DNA from: Chitinophagaceae bacterium
GTDB taxonomy: Bacteria; Bacteroidota; Bacteroidia; Chitinophagales; Chitinophagaceae
Assembly (NCBI GenBank): GCA_025449935.1
Contig: JANWIJ010000084.1
Coordinates: 1 to 43,658, forward strand
Direction: 5' to 3'
DNA: 43,658 nucleotides
Under the pieces are notes generated by a model, which did no database searches, was not told where the DNA came from, and saw only the letters and a list, made by a program, of their open reading frames with translations. How positions within the stretch are numbered: the first letter of the stretch is position 1; every line of letters starts with the position of its first letter. Shown here in pieces: positions 8,370 through 17,140 of this stretch. A program made the position numbers and the translations under genes.

Positions 8370-9041
8370 ATGAAAAGTCTGTTGTTAGCCCTTTTGACCT
8401 TATTGACATCCATTGCCTATACGCAGGAAAATTTCTCCGGTTCTTACGGCTATATTGTTCAACCCGAAACTGCCCCTGCCGCAAAAGATAAATCCGCCAT
8501 ACCCGGGGGAAGACTGGTATTATTAAAAATGGAGGGAAACAAATACCGGTTCTGGCTGGATGTTCTTACAGGTGCCCCGGGGTATAACAGGGGTGAAACA
8601 GACGGGACAATTGTTTTTTTGAACGATACCGCCTCTTTTGATAATACATTTGAAGACGCTTCACATCCCTGCATACTAAAATTTAAGAAAACAGGCATGA
8701 CGGTAAACATCAACAGCCAGTCAACCTCTTTTAACTGCGGTTTTGGAAATGGCGTAAGTGCAGACGGAGATTATGCCTGGATACCCAAACAGGAGGCATT
8801 GGATAATGACTGGCTTAAAAAGCAATACCCGCAATCATCATTGTTGAAGATCGGGGTGGCGCAGGCCGAAATCTACCATGACCAGGATGGCATGCAATCG
8901 TTTGGGAAAAAACAGTTCCTGTCAAAAGGTGCATCTTTTTTGAATATTGCAGAAACGGAGAAAACAGTTTATACAGAATGGATCGCTGCAGATGGTACGC
9001 TGCAATATGGCTGGATCAGGAAATCGGATATAAAAATGTAA
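8370..9041 (+). CDS. Secreted protein with SH3-like C-terminus
   Basis: A 223-residue protein. MKSLLLALLTLLTSIAYTQ is a short classic signal peptide with cleavage expected after TQ. The middle (GRLVLLKMEGNKYRFWLDVL, then GTIVFLNDTASFDN and FNCGFGNGVSADGDYAWI) is beta-rich, like small periplasmic lysozyme-inhibitor or SH3-type folds. The last ~55 residues, with IGVAQAEIYHDQDG followed by LSKGASFLNIAETEKTVYTEW and YGWIRKSDI, look like a bacterial SH3 domain of the kind that closes on GWI. I cannot assign a function. The zinc protease gene starts ten bases after its stop codon, so the two are probably co-transcribed. Confidence 0.75.
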   Translation: MKSLLLALLTLLTSIAYTQENFSGSYGYIVQPETAPAAKDKSAIPGGRLVLLKMEGNKYRFWLDVLTGAPGYNRGETDGTIVFLNDTASFDNTFEDASHPCILKFKKTGMTVNINSQSTSFNCGFGNGVSADGDYAWIPKQEALDNDWLKKQYPQSSLLKIGVAQAEIYHDQDGMQSFGKKQFLSKGASFLNIAETEKTVYTEWIAADGTLQYGWIRKSDIKM

Positions 9042-9051
9042 GACCAGGATT

Positions 9052-9735
9052 ATGGGCTCCGTAGAAACAGCCAACCAGCAATTCATTATCCATTCTCATA
9101 TTATTACGTATGGCAATGCCGCCAGCCTACCCATTACACAAAACATTCAGGAAGAGATTGAAACCATGTGGAATGAACCTGCCGCAATATTAACTGTTGA
9201 CGGATCAGCCTTTTCGGTTCTTTTCAAAATCACTGCCTCTTTCCAGCCACAAATAACTGATGTAGACATTTACCAGAACCTGGATCCACTCAATAATTAC
9301 TTCCGCATTGAAGAATTTGCGCACGGGAATATCTCCTTTGTGGATGGATTGGGGTGCAACAGTGGATACTTTAAGCTTGAAAACTTGTATAAGGGCTCTA
9401 CCACTGCAGCTCATGAGTATGGTCACACGCTTGGACTGGAGCATCCCGCTGATCTTGATCTGCGCGGGAAAGGAGTGCCCGGTATCATGTACCCAAGAGG
9501 CACACTTGTAGATCCCCAATACCAGTACGAACCTGATAAACCGGCCGGGTCAAAAGGCGGAACGATGCATCCGATGTACCGGAAAGTATTGCAGGAAGAT
9601 GTGCAAAATCTTCATCTTACCCGGTTGCGGTTTGAAAATGGGAAAGCGATACTTGGTGAATTCTCTAACGTCTGGCACCCGGATCATTCGCATATTGATC
9701 CCCACGACTTCTTTTCAGCGGGTTACAGCGCCTAA
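9052..9735 (+). CDS. Metzincin-type zinc metalloprotease
   Basis: A 227-residue protein with the full metzincin zinc site [11 protein letters not shown] (His121, Glu122, His125, Gly128, His131), followed by a Met-turn candidate, Met146 in [10 protein letters not shown]. This pattern (HExxHxxGxxH plus a methionine about 15 residues on) marks matrixin-like M10 and related zinc proteases. No signal peptide, propeptide cysteine switch or membrane segment is visible, so how it would reach a substrate outside the cell is unclear. The ATG at 9052 is preceded by CAGGATT, a weak ribosome site. The 3' end overlaps the convergent epimerase gene by 21 bases. The substrate is unknown; the link to the upstream secreted protein is inferred from spacing only. 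Confidence 0.88.
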   Translation: MGSVETANQQFIIHSHIITYGNAASLPITQNIQEEIETMWNEPAAILTVDGSAFSVLFKITASFQPQITDVDIYQNLDPLNNYFRIEEFAHGNISFVDGLGCNSGYFKLENLYKGSTTAAHEYGHTLGLEHPADLDLRGKGVPGIMYPRGTLVDPQYQYEPDKPAGSKGGTMHPMYRKVLQEDVQNLHLTRLRFENGKAILGEFSNVWHPDHSHIDPHDFFSAGYSA

Positions 9736-10668
9736 GGCGTCTTCCAGTAATGGATACCTGAACTGAAAGCCTGTTTCCTGTATTTTACCCGCACTCACGG
9801 TAGCACTTTTCAGCACTTCAACACTCATTTCGCCCAGGAAAAGTTTCAACGCCAATGCGGGAACATTAACAGGTATGAAAAACCGTTTCCGGCTTTTCGC
9901 CAGTTTAAGGATAAACTCTTTGTTGGAAACAGGGTCAGGCGCTACAGCATTATAAACCCCATTCATTTTTTCATTTTCAATCGCTGTAATATACATCCGC
10001 ACGAGATCGTCCACATGAATCCAGCTGATGACCTGTTTGCCACTACCCAATATGGTAGCCAATCCAAACCGTAACGGTTTTAAAAATTCCTTTAAGGCCC
10101 CACCCTCTTTATTCAACACGATACCTGTTCTTAGTTTTACGATTCGTTTACCCGGTTGCCGGGCAGGTTCAACGCTTTCTTCCCATTTTTTACAGGTTTG
10201 TCCCAGGAAATCCGGAGCTGGTGGATCAGTTTCAATAAATTTATCTCCCTTACCATCCGCTAAGGATGTTTCAGCACGGGGGTCAGGGCCATACCAGCCA
10301 ATTGCCGATGCGCTCACTAATGCATTTACTTTATTGGGGATTTTTTGGAGGCTCTCAACAAGGAGGCGGCTGCTTTGGGTGCGGCTGCTTAAAATTTCCT
10401 CCTTTCTTTTCTTTGTCCAGCGCTTATCTGCCACCCCGGCCCCTGACAGGTGTATGATATAATCAGCTTTAGTGATTGTTTCTTCGTCAATCGTTTGGTT
10501 TTTTATATCCCACTCCGCATAACTAACTCTTCCGCCTAACTGCTGCCGAGTAAGGTTTTTCTTCTTACTCCTCGTAAGAATAATGACTTCATACCCCCTT
10601 TCCAGCAAAGCCAGGGTGAGTGCCCGGCCAATCATCCCGGTCCCACCGGAAATAACCACATTTGGCAT
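9715..10668 (-). CDS. TIGR01777 / SDR39U1 family NAD(P)-dependent epimerase
   Basis: A 317-residue extended short-chain dehydrogenase. The N-terminal nucleotide-binding loop is [14 protein letters not shown] (residues ~8-21). The family hallmark [11 protein letters not shown], with the conserved serine and tyrosine, is present, as are [19 protein letters not shown] and the C-terminal DUF1731-type block [20 protein letters not shown]. The family (YfcH/SDR39U1) is widespread and its substrate is not established. It is transcribed alone on the minus strand, diverging from the ABC transporter genes at 10770 and ending 21 bases inside the metalloprotease gene. Confidence 0.92.
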   Translation of the reverse strand: MPNVVISGGTGMIGRALTLALLERGYEVIILTRSKKKNLTRQQLGGRVSYAEWDIKNQTIDEETITKADYIIHLSGAGVADKRWTKKRKEEILSSRTQSSRLLVESLQKIPNKVNALVSASAIGWYGPDPRAETSLADGKGDKFIETDPPAPDFLGQTCKKWEESVEPARQPGKRIVKLRTGIVLNKEGGALKEFLKPLRFGLATILGSGKQVISWIHVDDLVRMYITAIENEKMNGVYNAVAPDPVSNKEFILKLAKSRKRFFIPVNVPALALKLFLGEMSVEVLKSATVSAGKIQETGFQFRYPLLEDALGAVTR

Positions 10669-10769
10669 AATGAATGCATTAATTTAAGGCTTAATAACAC
10701 GCCGCTGTCCGTATTGTTTTAAGTATAATAAAGAAACCTATATCTTCATCGTCAAAATAAACTCTTTTT

Positions 10770-11669
10770 ATGAGTGTTGTTCTTTCTATAAAAAATATCG
10801 CGAAATCATACGGTGCTGTAAAGGCCTTAAATGGTGTTTCTTTTGATGTGCCGGAAGGAAGCGTGTTTGGCATCCTGGGCCCTAATGGGAGTGGTAAAAC
10901 GACCTTGCTGGGAATAGTGATGGATGTATTACGGGCAAACCAGGGAGAATTCTTCTGGTTCGGGCACCCGGGCGGTTCACCCGCGCAGCGCAAAAAGATT
11001 GGTTCCCTGCTGGAAACACCCAACTTCTACAGCTACCTTTCCGGAACAGATAATTTGAAAATTACGCAGGCCATCAGCGGCCGGGGAACAAAAAAAGATA
11101 TTGATGAGGTACTGCGAAAAGTAAACCTTTATGACCGCCGCTGGAGTTCCTTTAAATCTTTCAGCCTTGGAATGAAACAACGGCTGGCCATTGGGGCGGC
11201 CTTGCTGGGTGATCCTAAAGTGCTGGTACTCGATGAACCAACCAATGGTCTTGACCCCGTAGGTATCGCAGAAATAAGAAAACTGATCGTACAATTAAAT
11301 GAACAGGGTCATACCATTATTATGGCCAGTCACCTGCTGGATGAAGTAGAAAAAGTATGCACCCATGCGGCCATCCTAAAAACCGGGAACCTGATCCTGA
11401 CCGGTAATGTGGACGAGATTATGATGGATGAAGATGTTGTGGAGCTCAGTGCAACAGACATTCATGCACTGGTAGCTGTTCTGAAAAACCTGGGTAAAGA
11501 AGTTTTGGTGGATGAGAAAGCAAATACGGTACAGGTTATTTTCCCGAAAGGAACTGCCGAAATGGAAGCGATAAACCGCCATTGCTTCAATAATGGGGTT
11601 GTGCTGACACAATTAGTACTGAGAAAGAAAAGGCTGGAGGCAAGATTCTTCGAATTGACCAACAATTAA
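10770..11669 (+). CDS. ABC transporter ATP-binding protein (ABC-2 type)
   Basis: A 299-residue ATPase subunit. It shows Walker A GPNGSGKTTLLG (residues ~37-48), the signature SLGMKQRLAIG, Walker B VLVLDEPTNGLDP and the switch histidine in IIMASHLLDEVE. The last ~80 residues form the small extra domain typical of CcmA/BcrA-type ATPases that pair with an ABC-2 permease. The permease gene follows 18 bases downstream. The pair is probably an exporter; the cargo is not identifiable. Confidence 0.93.
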   Translation: MSVVLSIKNIAKSYGAVKALNGVSFDVPEGSVFGILGPNGSGKTTLLGIVMDVLRANQGEFFWFGHPGGSPAQRKKIGSLLETPNFYSYLSGTDNLKITQAISGRGTKKDIDEVLRKVNLYDRRWSSFKSFSLGMKQRLAIGAALLGDPKVLVLDEPTNGLDPVGIAEIRKLIVQLNEQGHTIIMASHLLDEVEKVCTHAAILKTGNLILTGNVDEIMMDEDVVELSATDIHALVAVLKNLGKEVLVDEKANTVQVIFPKGTAEMEAINRHCFNNGVVLTQLVLRKKRLEARFFELTNN

Positions 11670-11687
11670 TTATTCTAATTACTTCAT

Positions 11688-12509
11688 ATGAATACGCTGA
11701 TACGCACCGAGTGGCTGAAGATGAGAAAGTATAATGCTTTTTGGTGGATCATGGGTCTCACGGCCCTGTCTTATCCAGGCATCAATTATATTTTTTACAT
11801 GGTATATGATGATATCACCAACCAGCCCACACAGGCCGCCCAGCTGGCTAAAATGGCCATCGGGAATCCCTATGCTTTTCCCGATGTGTGGCACACAGTA
11901 GCTTTCTTCTCATCCTTGTTTATTTTTATTCCCGCCGTCGTCGTGATCATGTTTATCACCAATGAATATACTTTTAAGACCCACCGCCAGAATATTATTG
12001 ACGGATGGAGCCGCAGCCAGTTCATCAGCAGCAAGCTGATCGATGTGTTGCTGGTTTCGCTGATCATTACGCTGTTGTATATAGCGGTAACACTTGTAGC
12101 CGGTTTTGCCAATCACACCCGGCTGATCCGGGATACCTGGGGTTCCGCTTATTTTATCGGCTTATTTGCCCTCCAAACATTTGCGCAATTGTCCATCGCT
12201 TTTTTGATCGGTTTCCTGGTCCGTAAAGCCTTTATTGCCCTGGGTATCTGCCTTTTTTACTTCATAATTTTTGAGCCGATCATTGTTGGGTTACTGAGAG
12301 TATATGGTAACGACATGGGCCGTTACATGCCGCTTGAAATATCTGACAGGATGATACCCGTTCCCGCTTTCCTGGGCAAACTGGAGAAGCCCGAAAATTA
12401 CGAGAAAGCGCTTAACGATATGCAGCTTCATGTCCTCCTCACCGTGCTAATCACCGTGATCATCTGGGCCATCTGTTACCGGGTGAATAACAGGAAGGAT
12501 CTTAAGTAA
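11688..12509 (+). CDS. ABC-2 type transporter permease
   Basis: A 273-residue membrane protein with about six hydrophobic segments, for example FFSSLFIFIPAVVVIMFIT, LIDVLLVSLIITLLYIAVTL, AFIALGICLFYFIIFEPII and LHVLLTVLITVIIWAICY. Between segments two and three sits EYTFKTHRQNIIDGWSRSQFI, the conserved cytoplasmic coupling stretch seen in lantibiotic-immunity and related ABC-2 permeases. It is the membrane partner of the ATPase encoded just upstream. No terminator is obvious after it. Confidence 0.88.
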   Translation: MNTLIRTEWLKMRKYNAFWWIMGLTALSYPGINYIFYMVYDDITNQPTQAAQLAKMAIGNPYAFPDVWHTVAFFSSLFIFIPAVVVIMFITNEYTFKTHRQNIIDGWSRSQFISSKLIDVLLVSLIITLLYIAVTLVAGFANHTRLIRDTWGSAYFIGLFALQTFAQLSIAFLIGFLVRKAFIALGICLFYFIIFEPIIVGLLRVYGNDMGRYMPLEISDRMIPVPAFLGKLEKPENYEKALNDMQLHVLLTVLITVIIWAICYRVNNRKDLK

Positions 12510-12714
12510 TATTGCTTCAATCTCATTCTTGTTTTCCTGCTTTGTTCTCCGGGAACGATCCAACCCCCGTTCAGGGCGGGAATAAATTTCCCCAGACTGG
12601 CCGGCAAAACATCTATCTGCAGCAACAGTTGTTGTTTGGTATCGCATTTGCATCTATCCTCACATACTGCCCGGCAGGCAGGTCACAGATTAGTCAATTT
12701 TAAATTTTGTGGTT

Positions 12715-13374
12715 ATGAAAGGTTCAGTAGCATTCTGTTTCGCCATCATCTTCGTACTGGTTAATACTGTGGTTTCCGCACAGACATGTATCCTCACGAG
12801 TCCATCCAACATGATTATTAAAGCAGAGAGCGGTAAGGAAGGGGCCATAGTGAATTTTCCTGACCCGGGTTCGTTTGGTACCAGCGATTGCGGAAGCATC
12901 AGTTATACACCCGCTTCCGGTTCTTTTTTCCGTATTGGCTCCCACAGCATCATTCTCACTACTTCATCCGGGCAAAAAAGTTTTTTTACCCTGACAGTTA
13001 CAGATAACGAGCCGCCGGTCTTATCTGAAATACGGCTTTCTGAAAAAAAATTATTACCCTCGCAAAATATGAAGAAAGTGGCCGTCTGGTATACCGTATC
13101 CGATAATGCAGAAGAAGTAAAAGCGGTGCTCTCCATTAACAGTAATGATACTGAATCAAATTCCCGCGATTGGGAGATTATCAATAATCACATGGTCCGG
13201 CTGAAAACAACCCCGTTACCGGATGGAACACCCCGGGTATACACGATCACCGTAAGTTGTTCGGATGTTGCCGGGAATATTACCAAAAGAACAACCAGTA
13301 TTACAGCCTCCCAGAGCATTGCCTCTGCTTACACAAAAAATGAATCAGGCTCCGGTGGCCAGCCGCTGGATTAA
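12715..13374 (+). CDS. Secreted HYR-domain protein
   Basis: A protein of 219 residues from the ATG at 12715. This start is preferred over an in-frame GTG two codons upstream because MKGSVAFCFAIIFVLVNTVVSAQ is then a clean signal peptide ending in SAQ. Residues ~24-105 look like a HYR (hyalin-type, immunoglobulin-like) module: VNFPDPG, a cysteine, YTPASGSFFRIGSHSI, then FTLTVTDNEPPV, its standard end. A second beta-rich, Ig-like segment ends in YTITVSCSDVAGNITKRTTS. Such modules are structural adhesion or spacer domains in surface proteins; no catalytic part or C-terminal sorting signal is visible. It probably stands alone, since 205 bases separate it from the ABC permease. Confidence 0.82.
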   Translation: MKGSVAFCFAIIFVLVNTVVSAQTCILTSPSNMIIKAESGKEGAIVNFPDPGSFGTSDCGSISYTPASGSFFRIGSHSIILTTSSGQKSFFTLTVTDNEPPVLSEIRLSEKKLLPSQNMKKVAVWYTVSDNAEEVKAVLSINSNDTESNSRDWEIINNHMVRLKTTPLPDGTPRVYTITVSCSDVAGNITKRTTSITASQSIASAYTKNESGSGGQPLD

Positions 13375-13402
13375 AGCAATTACATAATTTTCAACATACC
13401 AA

Positions 13403-13435
13403 CGCCGGTAAGCAGTAAGAAACTGTATACCGGCG
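13403..13435. terminator. Hairpin between convergent HYR gene and helicase gene
   Basis: An 8-bp stem CGCCGGTA / TACCGGCG, with an inner CAGT / ACTG pairing in the loop, lies 28 bases after the HYR stop codon and 30 before the helicase stop codon. On the plus strand it is followed by TTGTTT. It probably serves as a terminator for the plus-strand gene and possibly for both. Confidence 0.5.
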
Positions 13436-13465
13436 CTTGTTTATAATTACAAATGCTCCTGTTCT

Positions 13466-14737
13466 TTATCGGCCCGTACTTCGCTGTGCACCATATCCTC
13501 TTCTCACATGGTTACCCCCGCGGGTTTCATGTGATGAGAAATTCCGGCGTGGCCTGAAGGCGGATTGTTGTTGCTGCCTGGCAAACGGTACAGGTGCCGC
13601 AGTATTGGCACTCATGATAAAAGGATGCTCATGAATAACCGGGATCGTTTTCCCGATCAGCTTTTGAATATCTTTTAATTCTGATCTTTCCTCTGCACTG
13701 CAGAATGAAATCGCGATACCATTATTTCCCGCCCTGCCTGTGCGGCCGATCCGGTGCACATAGGTTTCTGGAATATTCGGCAATTCAAAATTGATCACGT
13801 GCGTCAGTTCATCAATATCAATTCCCCGGGCAGCTATATCAGTTGCCACCAGCACCCGCAGCGTACCATTCTTAAAATCACTCAGCGCACCCTGGCGGGC
13901 ATTCTGCGATTTGTTGCCATGGATGGCAGCGGCTCTTACCTGGTGCCGCTGGAGGATCTTGACTACTTTGTCTGCCCCGTGTTTCGTTCGGGTAAATACC
14001 AGGGCGGTTTTAATTTCTTTATCCTGTAACAGGTGAAGCAGCAGTTCAGGTTTTTCCATCTTACCAACAAAATAGAGACTCTGCTCAATTTTTTCCACCG
14101 TGGATGAAGGAGGTGTTACTTCCACTTTAGCAGGATTGGTCAATAAGACATTGGCAAGCTTTTGAATTTCCGGTGGCATGGTGGCCGAAAAGAAAAGTGT
14201 CTGTCTTTTGGGAGGAAGTTTGGCGATTATCTTTTTTACGTCGTGGATAAAACCCATGTCGAGCATGCGGTCGGCCTCATCGAGTACAAAGATTTGCAGT
14301 TTGTCCAGGCGGATATAACCCTGGCTCATCAGGTCCAGCAACCGGCCCGGTGTAGCCACCAGCACATCCACTCCTCTTCTAAGGGCATTGGTCTGGCTCA
14401 TTTGTGATACACCACCAAAAATAACGGTGTGACGGATGCCGGTATGTTTGCCATAAGCTGCAAAGCTTTCATTTATTTGAATGGCCAGCTCCCTGGTCGG
14501 TGTTAATATTAATACTTTGATGCCGGGTGCCATCGGTTTTTGCTCATGCAGTATCTGCAGGATAGGAATGGCAAAAGCGGCGGTTTTGCCGGTACCGGTT
14601 TGCGCGCAACCCAGCAGGTCTTTGCGCTGCAGCACCAGGGGGATAGCCTGTTGCTGAATAGGTGTAGGGATCGTGTATCCTTCTGCGGCTACCGCTTTGA
14701 GGATAGGTTCAATAATTTCTAACTTTTTAAAAGCCAT
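13466..14737 (-). CDS. rhlE: DEAD-box RNA helicase (RhlE type)
   Basis: A 423-residue ATP-dependent RNA helicase. All core motifs are present in order: the Q motif with TPIQQQAIP, motif [12 protein letters not shown], Ia [34 protein letters not shown], then IV-VI with [13 protein letters not shown] and [10 protein letters not shown]. The C-terminal ~50 residues are basic and low in complexity ([22 protein letters not shown]), which suits non-specific RNA binding. RhlE-type helicases act in ribosome assembly and RNA turnover, often more strongly in the cold. The gene is single, with its own promoter about 130 bases upstream of the start and a leader containing a tight hairpin. The subfamily name is by overall similarity; the helicase call is certain. 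Confidence 0.93.
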   Translation of the reverse strand: MAFKKLEIIEPILKAVAAEGYTIPTPIQQQAIPLVLQRKDLLGCAQTGTGKTAAFAIPILQILHEQKPMAPGIKVLILTPTRELAIQINESFAAYGKHTGIRHTVIFGGVSQMSQTNALRRGVDVLVATPGRLLDLMSQGYIRLDKLQIFVLDEADRMLDMGFIHDVKKIIAKLPPKRQTLFFSATMPPEIQKLANVLLTNPAKVEVTPPSSTVEKIEQSLYFVGKMEKPELLLHLLQDKEIKTALVFTRTKHGADKVVKILQRHQVRAAAIHGNKSQNARQGALSDFKNGTLRVLVATDIAARGIDIDELTHVINFELPNIPETYVHRIGRTGRAGNNGIAISFCSAEERSELKDIQKLIGKTIPVIHEHPFIMSANTAAPVPFARQQQQSAFRPRRNFSSHETRGGNHVRRGYGAQRSTGR

Positions 14738-14758
14738 GATAGGTTTTTATGTTTAAAT

Positions 14759-14773
14759 CGCAGATGATCTGCG
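14759..14773 (-). promoter_or_regulatory. Near-palindromic hairpin in the helicase leader
   Basis: CGCAGAT-G-ATCTGCG, seven complementary bases on each side of a single base, lies 21 bases upstream of the helicase start codon. It could be a protein binding site, or an RNA hairpin if the innermost pairs open. No function is shown. Confidence 0.4.
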
Positions 14774-14873
14774 GATGGAGCTGGCTAAGACGTTGTAGTT
14801 TCTGAATCAGCGAAAGTAATTTCTAAGTACCACCGGCTTACAACCTGCCGTGTCAGTTACGTGGAGTAGGGTG

Positions 14874-14905
14874 CGAAGGTAGGTGTTTTATGCGGGAATG
14901 TCAAA
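14874..14905 (-). promoter_or_regulatory. Promoter of the helicase gene
   Basis: On the minus strand TTTG (14905-14902), a 20-base spacer and TACCTTCG (14881-14874) match the Bacteroidota consensus TTTG-N19-21-TAnnTTTG at all but one position. Transcription would start near 14867, giving a leader of about 130 bases. Confidence 0.6.
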
Positions 14906-15018
14906 TGGAGTTTGGAGTTGGTAGTTGGGAGGCATCTTATACCTCATACCTTGTTCCTTATTCCGTGCACCATATCCCTTGTGCCTTCATCGTTCAATAT
15001 TCCGAAAATAGATAGCGC
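14906..15018. other. Intergenic stretch with no feature seen
   Basis: This is the middle of the 385-base gap between the helicase start and the ftsZ stop codon. The gap's outer parts hold the helicase leader and promoter and the ftsZ terminator. In this part I see no open frame of note, no strong hairpin and no repeat. Confidence 0.5.
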
Positions 15019-15048
15019 GAAAAAAACCCTCCGGTAGAAACCGGAGGG
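15019..15048 (-). terminator. Intrinsic terminator of the dcw operon, after ftsZ
   Basis: On the minus strand a 9-bp stem CCCTCCGGT / ACCGGAGGG with a four-base loop (TTCT) is followed directly by a run of Ts (plus-strand A-tract at 15020-15026). It lies 74 bases after the ftsZ stop codon and is a textbook Rho-independent terminator ending the 13-gene cluster. Confidence 0.85.
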
Positions 15049-15122
15049 AACAACTAAAAAACACTAGCAAAATGCTCAGTGGCTTCATTGGAACGAATGA
15101 GGGTGGCGGATTACAATAATAA

Positions 15123-17072
15123 TCAGTCGGGTTTCTTCCCGTCTAAAAAAGTATTAATGGTGCTGATGTGTGATTGATTCTTGTCGTCGGTCTTGACTTC
15201 GTAACTGCTGTAGAAATTCTCGATGCGGGAATTGTTGTTGTACAATTCCATATTGCGGCGGATATATGCCGGCACAGTTTCAAACTCATTATTGGGGTCA
15301 GCAGCGTTAACATTGAAGGACAAGTTTCTCAACTTGTGCAAACGTTCGGCTGCCCTACGTTTTTGCTCTTCGGTTTCGTTCGCCAGCGGCGAATCCTCAA
15401 CCTCGGTGGACAAAGGTGGCTGAGCCTGATGGGCCAACGGCATATCCGCCGCAGGAATGTCATCCCTTTCTATTATTTGCATTTGCAACTCGAGGAGTTC
15501 TTCCTCTTCATTGCTGGCAAGTGGAGAAGGGACCGGCTCTTCGGCAGAAGTTTTTGAGGCAACGGCCTCTGGTTTAGATTCTGCGTAGATATTGGACGGT
15601 CTGGCCAGGTAACCTCCCGATGCTGCAGACACCGGGTTCGTACTACTAGTACTATCTTTAAAACTGAGTATCAGCTCAGCGTCTGTTTCTTTAATTGGTT
15701 TTGGTGCTGATTCAGGTTTGCCCGTCGAATTTATACTTTCATCTTTTCCTACAATTGACAATTTGCCAACAGTAGATATACCCGTTCTTTCTTTCGTAAT
15801 CTTACTTAGTATTTTTTCGGAATCCTGTCCCGCCTCTTCCTGTTGCGGGGGTTGCAGTTCAAAATGAATAATGGCGGCTTCTTCACGCTCCCGCATGTCC
15901 GTCATATCAATAACTGGCGCCTGCATAACGGGAAAGTCTTCCACCAGTTTCGGTTCCAGGCGGTCTTCCTGCTTACTGTTAGCTGGAAGTTTATCAGTGG
16001 CTGCCTGTAATTCTTCCTTCGGCTCCTCCGTCTGCCCGAGCACCATAAGTATTTTATCTTCTTTCTTTGGTTCTTCCTTTTTGGGAACCGGTTTTGCAAA
16101 AGGATCCTTGTGTTCAAAACCAGTTGCGATCAACGTAATACCGATCCGGTTGCCCAGCGTATTGTCATAGCCCATCCCAAGGATCACATCGGTATTCTCC
16201 CCGGCCTGGCTCAGCAAATAATTCTGAATCACTTCTACTTCATCCATGGTAAACTCATGATCCCCGGCGGCCGAGTTAATATTGATCAGGATCCATTTGG
16301 CTCCTTTGATATCATTGTCATTCAGCAAAGGCGAATTCAATGCTTCTTCGATCGCTATTTGCGCCCTGTCTTCTCCTTCAGCTTCCGCATTTCCCAATAT
16401 GGCCACACCGCCATTCCGCATTACCGTGCAGACATCGGCAAAGTCAACATTGATCTGGCCGGTGCTGTTGATTACATCGGTGATACACTTGGCTGCAGTC
16501 GCCAATACATTATCAGCTTTTTCAAATGCTTCCCGCATTTTCAAGTTGCCGAACTGGTGGCGCAGTTTGTCATTGCTGATCACCAGCATGGTGTCCACGT
16601 ATTGTTCCAGGGTTTTTATTCCTTCCTCGGCCTGCTGCTGGCGTTTTTTTCCTTCGTAGGCAAAAGGAGTGGTAACAATACCGACCGTCAGGATGCCGAG
16701 GTCCTTACAGATTTTAGCAATAATCGGGGCACCACCCGTACCGGTGCCACCACCCATGCCGGCCGTAATAAACGCCATCTTGGTATTTACTTCCAGGATG
16801 CGTTTGATTTCTTCGAGCGACTCTTCCGTTGCCTGCCTGCCAATGTCTGGATTAGCACCTGCACCCAATCCCTGGGTAAGATGTGGTCCCAGCTGTACCC
16901 GGTTGGGAATGCCGCTGTTGGCCAATGCCTGCGCATCTGTATTGCATATAATAAAGTTTACACCGTCAATCTGCTGGCTGAACATGAAGTTCACCGCATT
17001 GCCACCGCCGCCGCCAACACCAATCACTTTGAGGATGGATGATTTTTCTTTGGGCAGATCAAAATGTATCAT
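15123..17072 (-). CDS. ftsZ: Cell division GTPase FtsZ
   Basis: A 649-residue tubulin homologue that polymerises into the Z-ring. The N-terminal GTPase has GVGGGGGNAVNFM, the tubulin signature GGGTGTGGAPI (about residues 105-116) and the T7-loop region INVDFADVCTVM with the catalytic aspartate. The globular part ends near residue 320. A long, charged, Glu/Pro/Ser-rich linker of about 270 residues follows. The partner-binding motif FETVPAYIRRN lies at ~597-607, and a further 42-residue tail ends in INTFLDGKKPD. At 649 residues it is far longer than E. coli FtsZ (383) because of the linker and tail, as is common in Bacteroidota. It is the last gene of the cluster; a small hairpin, GGCTTT / AAAGCC, lies 18 bases before the start. 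Confidence 0.98.
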   Translation of the reverse strand: MIHFDLPKEKSSILKVIGVGGGGGNAVNFMFSQQIDGVNFIICNTDAQALANSGIPNRVQLGPHLTQGLGAGANPDIGRQATEESLEEIKRILEVNTKMAFITAGMGGGTGTGGAPIIAKICKDLGILTVGIVTTPFAYEGKKRQQQAEEGIKTLEQYVDTMLVISNDKLRHQFGNLKMREAFEKADNVLATAAKCITDVINSTGQINVDFADVCTVMRNGGVAILGNAEAEGEDRAQIAIEEALNSPLLNDNDIKGAKWILININSAAGDHEFTMDEVEVIQNYLLSQAGENTDVILGMGYDNTLGNRIGITLIATGFEHKDPFAKPVPKKEEPKKEDKILMVLGQTEEPKEELQAATDKLPANSKQEDRLEPKLVEDFPVMQAPVIDMTDMREREEAAIIHFELQPPQQEEAGQDSEKILSKITKERTGISTVGKLSIVGKDESINSTGKPESAPKPIKETDAELILSFKDSTSSTNPVSAASGGYLARPSNIYAESKPEAVASKTSAEEPVPSPLASNEEEELLELQMQIIERDDIPAADMPLAHQAQPPLSTEVEDSPLANETEEQKRRAAERLHKLRNLSFNVNAADPNNEFETVPAYIRRNMELYNNNSRIENFYSSYEVKTDDKNQSHISTINTFLDGKKPD

Positions 17073-17140
17073 AGTAGTTGAATTTAGCTGGCTTTCGCAA
17101 AGCCGTTGATGAATTAGTTGGTAATTTTCTTTTCCGGTTA

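Noticed and set aside
13476-15000. The phrase GTGCACCATATCC occurring both inside the helicase gene (near 13487) and in the gap near 14976
   Set aside because: Only 13 bases match and the flanks differ, so it is most simply chance.
16110-17042. A 310-codon open frame on the plus strand opposite ftsZ
   Set aside because: It lies wholly antisense to the conserved FtsZ GTPase domain, has no family resemblance and a His/Gln/Arg-heavy composition typical of shadow frames.
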